64,000 bases of DNA from Forficula auricularia (Eukaryota > Arthropoda > Insecta > Dermaptera > Forficulidae), in assembly GCA_024734495.1 (NCBI GenBank), contig JALMQS010000085.1, positions 21,953,077 through 22,017,076 on the forward strand. The letters are read 5' to 3'. How positions within the stretch are numbered: the stretch's first letter is position 1; each line of letters starts with the position of its first letter. The translations under genes were made by a program, and so were the position numbers. Positions 45,306 to 53,600 of this stretch are shown here, piece by piece. The notes under the pieces are model-generated. The model saw nothing but the letters and a program-made list of their open reading frames with translations. It was not told the origin of the DNA and did not search any database.

Positions 45306-46345
45306 CGCGATATATATATATGTATACATGTATACGGGAGGTACATAAATAAATACCGTATAATAATTTTTTTTTAATTAAATAACAATTTTTGAGTTCA
45401 TCAATTAAATTGCCAAATTCTAATACAGAAAAATACGCTTGTGGGATTTAAAAATTCGATTTTTAATCAATTAAATTTTCAAACTTTTAATATATATATA
45501 ATAATAATTATAATGATCTTATTGTGGGATATAAAATTAAAAAACCAATTATTTATTAAAAGGAAATTGAATAAAAATGTAAATAAACATTTTTATCGAG
45601 ACAACCACCTGTGAATAATTATTTCAATTAACAAAAAACCCATCAAAAACAAATTAGCCGAAGATGAGACCATGACAAATCGAATGTCCAACACAGAACC
45701 CCCCCTAACCAGTGAATTTCATCCAAATCGTTAGAGCCGTTTTCGAGAACCCGACCGGATATATATATATATATATATATATTCAATCAATAAAAAAGTT
45801 TGTTTACATTTTTCAATTATCTTTTATTTATTAATTGATTTTTTAATTTTAAAACCCTCTAATACTTTATACCGAATATTGTTATATATTAGAATTTGCC
45901 AATTTAATTCAATAAAATTCCTCTTATTAAAAAACACTTACTAAAAATATTATCGCAAGCTAGAAGATCAAGTACAGTCGATGGTGGGGGGGGGGGGGGG
46001 GGGGAAGTAATCTCCGAAATCGAAGCCTCAAATACAATAATGTATACATTATTTCATGTAAAAAATTGCTTCAATATAATTATTATTTATTTAATTGATT
46101 AAAAAACACATTAATTGTTATTTAATTAAAAAAAATAATTATACGGAATTTATTTATAGACCTATAAGTATACACATAATATGTGGACCACTAGAAAGCA
46201 AGAAATGCAAAAATCGGCTGCAGCTGTAGGGTATCCGGGGTGGGGCGAGGTGTGTGGTTTCGGGGGGGAGTGGGTCCAGGGGGCGTGTACTATATATTTA
46301 TATTCTTTTTAATTTGTTTACAGTGCATCGCTCGGTGGCTCCAGG
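45306..46345. repeat. AT-rich repeat tract with a hairpin-family end
   Basis: Includes ATCCAAATCGTTAGAGCCGT...(TA)n at 45725-45785, a poly-G run at 45985-46002, and at 46323-46350 GCATCGCTCGGTGGCTCCAG, the end motif of the hairpin-repeat family. No coding sequence. Confidence 0.4.
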
Positions 46346-46719
46346 TACTTTTAGATATAAGAACGGAATTTAGAAAAAATAAAATCTTATATTAATTTTA
46401 GAAATGCTCAAAATTTTAAACAACAAAAATTCAATTAACAAAAGTTCAAATATAATATAGATTCTGTTTTTCTAATTTTATATCAACAATTTTTAGATTT
46501 TTTTTAACAATATTTATATTTTTTATTTTTATTCAAGGTAATTTAATTTCATCTCGAGTCCTAGACAATCAATTTGTATCATTGTCTATTTTCTAAATAT
46601 TTATTTGTTTTTAGTTGCTTTATCATAATTTTTTTAAAGCAACTATTTTTCAGATATATATGAATTCTGTTTTTCTAATATTTTATCAAAAAATTTTTAG
46701 AAATTTTTTTTTTTTTTTA

Positions 46720-47035
46720 AATATCTATATAAAATTAAGCTTTTGTCTGTGCATTTGGTCCAAATCACGCCAAATTTTGGTTGCACACGTTTCAAGCAAA
46801 GTTAATGAATGAAAACACCCTCAACAAAATTCCTGTCTGTCTGTCTGTTTGTTTTAGTGGTTTCTGCGAAAAGTTGCTCACTATTCACGTAAAAACTGGC
46901 TGAAGGGATTATTATAGAAATCTTCTTATTTGACATCAGATGTGTTCTAACTTACGTTTTTAGCTATACTAACGTTTTTGATATTTTGACCCTAGAAGGG
47001 GGTTGGGGGGGGGGGCGCACAAATGAAAATTATCA
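46720..47035 (+). repeat. Dispersed repeat (CTGTCTGTCTGT family), copy 1
   Basis: Matches 49735-50050 over most of its length: CCAAATCACGCCAAATTTTG, ACACGTTTCAAGCAAAGTTA, (CTGT)n, GGTTTCTGCGAAAAGTTGCT, CTTACGTTTTTAGCTATA. No ORF. Confidence 0.75.
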
Positions 47036-47079
47036 AATAACTCCTAAACTATTAACTCTACAGGCTAATTTTTTAATGA

Positions 47080-47515
47080 GCAAAGCTGTTAGGGGATGTG
47101 ATTTCTGACAACTGTGTACGGGTAGAATGGGGCGGGGTGAGGGAGTGAGGCTGAGTAGGGTGGGGTGCAGGGGTGGGTGCGGGGTGGAGTCCCAGGGGCG
47201 TAGCGTGGGTGGGGTTCCAGGGGCTAGGCAGGGGTGTGGATGCGCAGGGTTGGAGGGCACGGGGTAGGGTCCGGGGTGGATGGGGTCGGGGTTCGAGGTG
47301 GGTGGTGCGCGGTCGTGGTGTGGGGCGGGGGTTGGGCACGGGTCCATAGTGTGGTGGGGTGAGGGGGTTCGTGGGTTACGGATGGAGTGTTGGGGTGATG
47401 GTGTGGGGCAGGGATGCGCATGGGCGGGGGTGGAGGTGCTGGGTGGGTTTAGGGGGTGTAGTGGGGGTGAGCGTGGGGTTCGTGATCTGGGGGTCCAGGG
47501 GGCGTGGCCTATTTA
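47080..47515 (+). repeat. G-rich degenerate GGGGTG tandem tract
   Basis: About 430 bp in which the plus strand is dominated by GGGGT/GGGTGG runs, unlike the AT-rich surroundings. The proline-rich open frames on the minus strand are only a result of this composition. It ends 49 bp before the oxidoreductase exon. Confidence 0.85.
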
Positions 47516-47563
47516 TATTTTAATATTTCACTGTTGCTAATGCGATCTCTAATTTTTCCTCAG

Positions 47564-47634
47564 GTCAGATCAATTCTATCGAAACGTATCTTCAGCCCAA
47601 ATTGATTGGACCTAGAAAGGAAAGTAAAGGGGGT
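47564..47634 (+). CDS. SCCPDH-like exon 1 seen (INSIETYL)
   Basis: Acceptor TTTTTCCTCAG; encodes QINSIETYLQPKLIGPRKE. The end is least certain: GGGGGT|GTGAAA keeps phase 0 with the next exon, while a better-looking donor GAAA|GTAAAG ten bases earlier would break the frame. Confidence 0.65.
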
Positions 47635-50600
47635 GTGAAATAAGATAAAAAAAAAAGTTTTTCAAATAAATAATAATTTTTGTTGTTGTTGTTGAATATT
47701 TTAGGCGGGTCCTCAGTTCAATATTGGCACTTGGGACTCGATAGTCAGCTGTACTTCGATTACAGATGTGATCGGGACATTTTGGTTCAATTGCCTGAGA
47801 GCACCGCTGCCACCAATGAAGCCCACACTCATGCCCAGGCAAGCCAAAGAAAGAAACAAACAAATTAATTGAAAAGATCTTATTTTATCAAGATTAACTT
47901 TAAAACCCACTAATAGTTCATGACAAATCAAATTTATTATAATTAGGAAATTTAAATTATTATTTCAAATTCCACTAATAGTTGTAATGGCAAATAAAAT
48001 TTTAGGAAATTGGAGAGATTATTATTTCAAAATCCACTAATAGTTAATGACAAATAAAATTTACGAAATTCAAATTATTATTTCAAAATTCACTAATAGT
48101 TAATGGCAAATAAAATTTAGGAAATTTAAATTATTATTTCAAAATCCACTAATAGTTAATGACAAATAAAATTTACGAAATTTAAATTATTATTTCAAAA
48201 TTGACTAATAGTTAATGGCAAATAAAATTTAGGAAATTTAAATTATTATTTTAAAGCCCACTATGGAGTAAAAGGGGCGTATATATACTGTGTATATCAG
48301 TGATTTTAAATCTTTTCAATCATATACAGCGTGATTCACGGTCGATGCCACGTTAGACGTTTATCGAAAATGAAATGCAGGATTTTTAGCACCTTACATT
48401 TTCTCACCTGTTCTATCAATCTAGAATATTTTCAACATTGCGACGTTTCGGCTTCCATCGAAAAGTTGTAGCAACTTTATTTTTTTAAGTGGAACACCCC
48501 TTATATTAACACGTTTTTAGAACCGCCCTTTTATTAAAATACTTTTTGTTAATATTGTCCTATACCTATCTCTATCGGTTTTCGAGATAAAAAATAATTT
48601 GTGTTAAATATGGTCCAAAACATGGCCCTTATAAAACTTAAATAAATTAGTGCTCTCAATTCATGAAAAGTTGATATTTTGGTGGTAGTTTAGACAGACC
48701 CGAAGTATTTAATTTATGCCGAAAAATCGACTCCATATTATACAGGGCGTGCTAAGATTACTATTATTTCCGTTATTCATAAAAAGGGTCAAAAGTTCGT
48801 TTTTTCAAATAAGACCCCCTGTATATTACTCAATAAATTGAAAGACGAAGAAAAATTCTTTAAGATGATATATCATGACCCTATACCTAAAACATCAAGT
48901 TTTCTTAATAAAGCTGCTTTTTCGTGAAATATTAGATTTTAACGAATTTAATTTTAACTAACCATGGCAATATCAAGCTTATGCCAGTGTGTTGACTATT
49001 TATAAGAAACTTATAAAGAGTTTATTGACGGTGTTCAAAAAAATCTCCCAAATTGACCCCAAATATTGATTATTCAAATGAAGTTCTCGACGGAAGCCGA
49101 AACGTCGCAATTCTGAAAATATTTTGGATCGATGGAACAGGTAAGAAAATGTAAGGTGGTAAATTTTCAGAAAAATCCTGCTTTGCGTTTTCCATAAACG
49201 TCTAACGTGCCATCACCCTGTATGTAAAAAACTGTAGTATTTATAGCGCTCTCTCTCTCTCTCTAATTTGTTTCAGAATGATTTTGCACCGAAACCCCGT
49301 GCTCGACCTGTGGGCGCTTCCGATTCCCATAGTCGACACAGAACACGTGCAGTGCACCCAAGAACATTTCTTCAGCCAGGAGGGCAAACGACCCGTCCAA
49401 TTCCGAATCTACGCCTCTCTAGGCGGTTTGTTTTTGAATTTAATTCTCGGACTTTTTGCCGTCTTCTTCCTGATCATTAGCCGATGCTCATTTGGACGGA
49501 AAATACTACGCAGAGTGAGTACACGAATTATGTTAAACAAGCTTTATTATTGCGGTGATATCATCAAAGTCATTTTCCCCAATAAAAAATACTTCCCTTA
49601 CTTCTGAATGGATCCCTGGAAAAATAAGGTGAAAGTAAATTAATTATTCTTATGGGAGAATAGAGCTTGTTTTCCTGATTTAAGTTTCTGCCAATAGATG
49701 TCATGAGGGGGTGATTTCGCTTAATTTTCATGTAATCTATATATATATGAAATTAAGGTGTTGTCTGTACATTGCTCCAAATCACGCCAAATTATGGTTC
49801 CACACGTTTCAAGCAAAGTTATGAACGAAAACACCCTCAACTGTATGTCTGTCTGTCTGTCTGTTTCCGTGGTTTCCGCGAAAAGTTGCTCACGATTCAC
49901 GTAAAAACGGCTGAAGGGATTATTATGAAATTTCATATTTGGATCAGATGTCTTCTAACTTACGTTTTTAGCTATATAACGTTTTGATATTTCGACCCCA
50001 AAAGGTGGTTTGGGGGGGGGGGAGCACGAATGAAAATTATCAAATTACTCCTAAACTAATAACTCTATGGCAAAATTTATTATGAGCAAAGTTGTAGGGG
50101 ATGTGATTTCTGACAACTTTTGTTTAAAAACATTTCCCGAAAAATCCACCCCAAAAGGGGGGGAGGGTCAAAATATGAAAATTCTTACCCTTAGAGCCAA
50201 CTTAACCAAATTCTGTATATATAATATGTGGGTTACTAGAAGGATAGAAATGCAAAAACTAACCACCCAAAATGGTGGGGAGGGGTCTAAAATGAAAATT
50301 CTTGCCCTTAAAGCCAACTTAACCAAATTCTGTATATAATATGTGGGTTACTAGAACGGTACCACCCCTAAGGTACCCTCTTTCCAATAAAAAAAGAATC
50401 ATTAAAATCGGTTCATAAACAAAGAAATTATGCCTGAACAAACATATCAAAAAAAGATCCAATACCAATGAAAAAAAAAACGGGACCAACCGGAAACTAG
50501 ACTGAACCCAATGCAAAAAAAAATCATCAAAATCTGTTCACAATTGGGGAGATATCAGGTAACATAGACACACAAAAAAAAACAAATTCACTCGAATTGA

Positions 50601-53600
50601 AAACCGCCTCATTTTTTGAAGTCGGTTAAAAATTACTTCCTATATTAAAGATTATTATTTTATCGCAAAATTTAGACTTGTGCAAACTTAAAAACTGGGG
50701 ATCCCAAAACTTAGTTAACTTCACTGCATGGAAAACTCAGTGTTGCCTTATTTCTAGGCGCGTCGACAGAAACCTCCCAAACATATCATTAGACTCAAAC
50801 TCACTAGAATTTAGGGATAAAATTTCAATGCTAGGCGTAACTCTAGGGTCTGACCTTTAATGGAATGACCATATCTCAACCACTGCTAAAGCTGCAGCGC
50901 GAAAGCTTGGTCTCCTATTTAGGTCTAGACGCTGTTATACTCCAAGTCAACTTCTTATACTGTATAAGGCTCAAATTCATCCCTGTCTGAATATCGCTCT
51001 GATCTGTGGAGGGGTGCCTCCAAGCATTCTCTTGCTACACTGGATGAAATTCAGAAACTAGCAATTAAACTAATAGGAGACCCGGCTCTAACCAACTCAC
51101 TCGACTCCCTGGCTCACCGAAGAACCGTTTCTGCCCTTTACCTGTATTACAGATACTATCACGGTGTCTGTTCAGTCGAGCTGAAATCAATTATCCCCCC
51201 TAATGCCCTCTTTATGAGGTTTTCGAACGCTCAGCACCCCTTCGCTGTCAAAGCGCTTTCGCCAACTCGTTTATCCCTATGACCTCCAGAGTCTGGAACT
51301 CGCTCCCTGTCACCATCTTTCCCGCAACTTATAACCTTCAGCTGTTTAAGACCCGTATCCACAGATACCTTCGACCCCTGCCCTGCCGATAAACTCCTTT
51401 CTTCTTCTTTTCACGATGGAAGGGCCAACCCAGGTCTTTAGGGTTGCACCTTTTTGGTGTAACTCCTTCTCTCATCATTTCTCATTAAAAAATTTTTTTT
51501 AGCCCATTAGCTCATTTTAACATCAAAAACAATGATATAATATTGTATATTTTTCCATGATGGCTTGCAGTATCCGTATTACTGCAGTTTCGGCATCTTC
51601 GATAGAGACGCCGTGCCTGATGATGAAGGGAACCAAAACGTCGCGTTCTCATTTCATTTCGTGGCTGAAGGGTGGAAAGAAGTTCTCTCGGAACCTACGG
51701 ACCAATACAGACACCCGCCCAACAAACGTGCCGTTTTCAAGGTAATTGACGCAATAATGCAACAACAATGTTGTCCGATGAACATGTCTCTAAATAGGTA
51801 TGTGTGTGTGTGTAGGTGAGCGGGGTGGATCCCGCCTACGAGTCCACTTCAACAGCCCTTGTACTAGCCGCCCTCACCCTCCTCGACGAGACACACAACA
51901 TCCCATTCAGGTGAGAAGATTACCTTTATATTAATTATCCAAAGAACATTATTTATTTAATTGTATATATAAACCGGGTGAGTTTTTTTATCTTGAGACA
52001 GTCTTATAACTCAAAAAGAGTACATTATATGGAAAAAGAAATAAAAGTTTGTTTATATCGAGGGGGAAACTAAACTACTTTATTGTTTTGATGGCCCTAT
52101 TTTATTTAAATTGAATTGGCTAAGGGGCCAGTAAGGGGAAAATAAAAAGTTGAAATAAAAGTCAACTTCTATTTGTTACTTTATTTTGGACAGACGTAAT
52201 CGATATTTTTTTACAACGTTTCGAGCGCTATACCGCTGCTCTTCATCAGTGCACGTCAACTGGAAAAGATCATTGCATGAATTATGTTATTTGGTGGTTT
52301 GATCCTACCGACTGCGCCAATTATGTTATTTGATGGTTTGTGTTGATTTCAAATAAAACAAAGTTTTAAGATGGAACACGATTTATTAAAAGGTGAATAT
52401 AAATACAAGAGTTAGTGAAGGTACTGAAACTTTAAATAATAATAGATCAGTCTTCACTAGCATGAGGTACACTGTTCACGTCGGATGGGTAATAGTAAGT
52501 GCCTCTCTTCAATTTGGGAGACGACCTTTATAGGCGTTGAGCCGACATCTAGGGCTGCCGATGATAGGCCCTTGAAACAGCCAATCGGCGCATCTCTTAA
52601 TATGGCCAATCCGGGTGCAGCTAGGTCGTAGCATTTGTCTGGATGAGGCAAAGGCGGCAAGGAACTAGACAAAATGAGGCAAAGGCGGCAAGGAACTAGG
52701 CAAAGTGAGGCAAGGGTGGCAAAATGAGGCAAGGGTGGCAAGGGTCATCTTTGTCTTGAGATAACGACTTGCATTTTACAATTCTTATTATTCTAAACAT
52801 TATTATAATACAAAGGTGAAGTTTAGTATTGGCACCTTAAGGGTTGCCAGATATAATTAATCTAATGAATTTATAGAGGTGATGTGATATCGGCAACTGG
52901 ATAGTTGCCAGGTATAACTCATGTTTTAATTTTTTTGTTTTAACATTTATAATAAATTTTTAAAGGGTGGAAATGAGGATTATATACTACTCACCCAAGT
53001 CACAAAAACACGCAAAATCTATCTCCAGCAGACGTTTTACATTAAGAATCATTACACTGGTAAAACAAGTTATTCCAACTGAACAATTTCAAATACTGTC
53101 TTTCGTCCTGCCTTCATTTTACACATATAGAAGCAAAGTTCCCCACTCCACGCAAGATCAACGCACTCCAGGCTATTTATAAATACACATATCACACAAA
53201 AGATCGATAATTGATACAAAATTCATCACATTATTCATCACATCAACATTCACATCCACAACAAATCCACCCCATTACACCACCACTAACATTCAAAATA
53301 CATTCATTTCACTGGTTGTCTTGAAATCTATATACAATCAAAAGCCGTTCAAACGATATAAAATCTCTTACATAATTAAAAGTAGGTCAATAGAGTAAAG
53401 GATTGTAGATTCACAGTGAATGAAATAAAACTCAAAGAGGTTTATACAAACTCAATATATTTCGGATTATTAGTCCATCATCAGGGAGTTTACAAGTTAA
53501 TAACTAACTGGTACAGTATTAACTTGTAAACTCTGATGATGGACTAATAATCCGAAAATATATTGAGTTTGCATAAACTCCTTTGAGTTTTATTTCATTC

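Larger units (their letters stand above)
47839..49276 (+). other. GC-AG intron
   Basis: 5' site AG|GCAAG and 3' site TTTGTTTCAG. The match of AG|GCAAG to the consensus apart from the C is typical of genuine GC-AG introns. It holds a 56-bp tandem repeat (47893-48265) and an inverted-repeat DNA element (48327-49220). Confidence 0.8.

Noticed and set aside
47033..47540. Proline- and glycine-rich open frames on both strands
   Set aside because: They are produced by the GGGGTG repeat tract; no domain, no splice context.
48436..49110. GACGTTTCGGCTTCC words as further hammerhead-like motifs
   Set aside because: They have GAAACG next to a short stem but no CTGANGA; they are part of the inverted arms of the element at 48327-49220.
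50067..50339. 90-codon open frame KFIMSKVVGDVISDN...
   Set aside because: It runs through a tandemly duplicated block of a dispersed repeat; no protein family.
52457..52741. 94-codon open frame on the minus strand (MPPLPHFATLASLCLVPCRL...)
   Set aside because: It is generated by the short GAGGCAAAGGCGGCAAGG tandem repeat.
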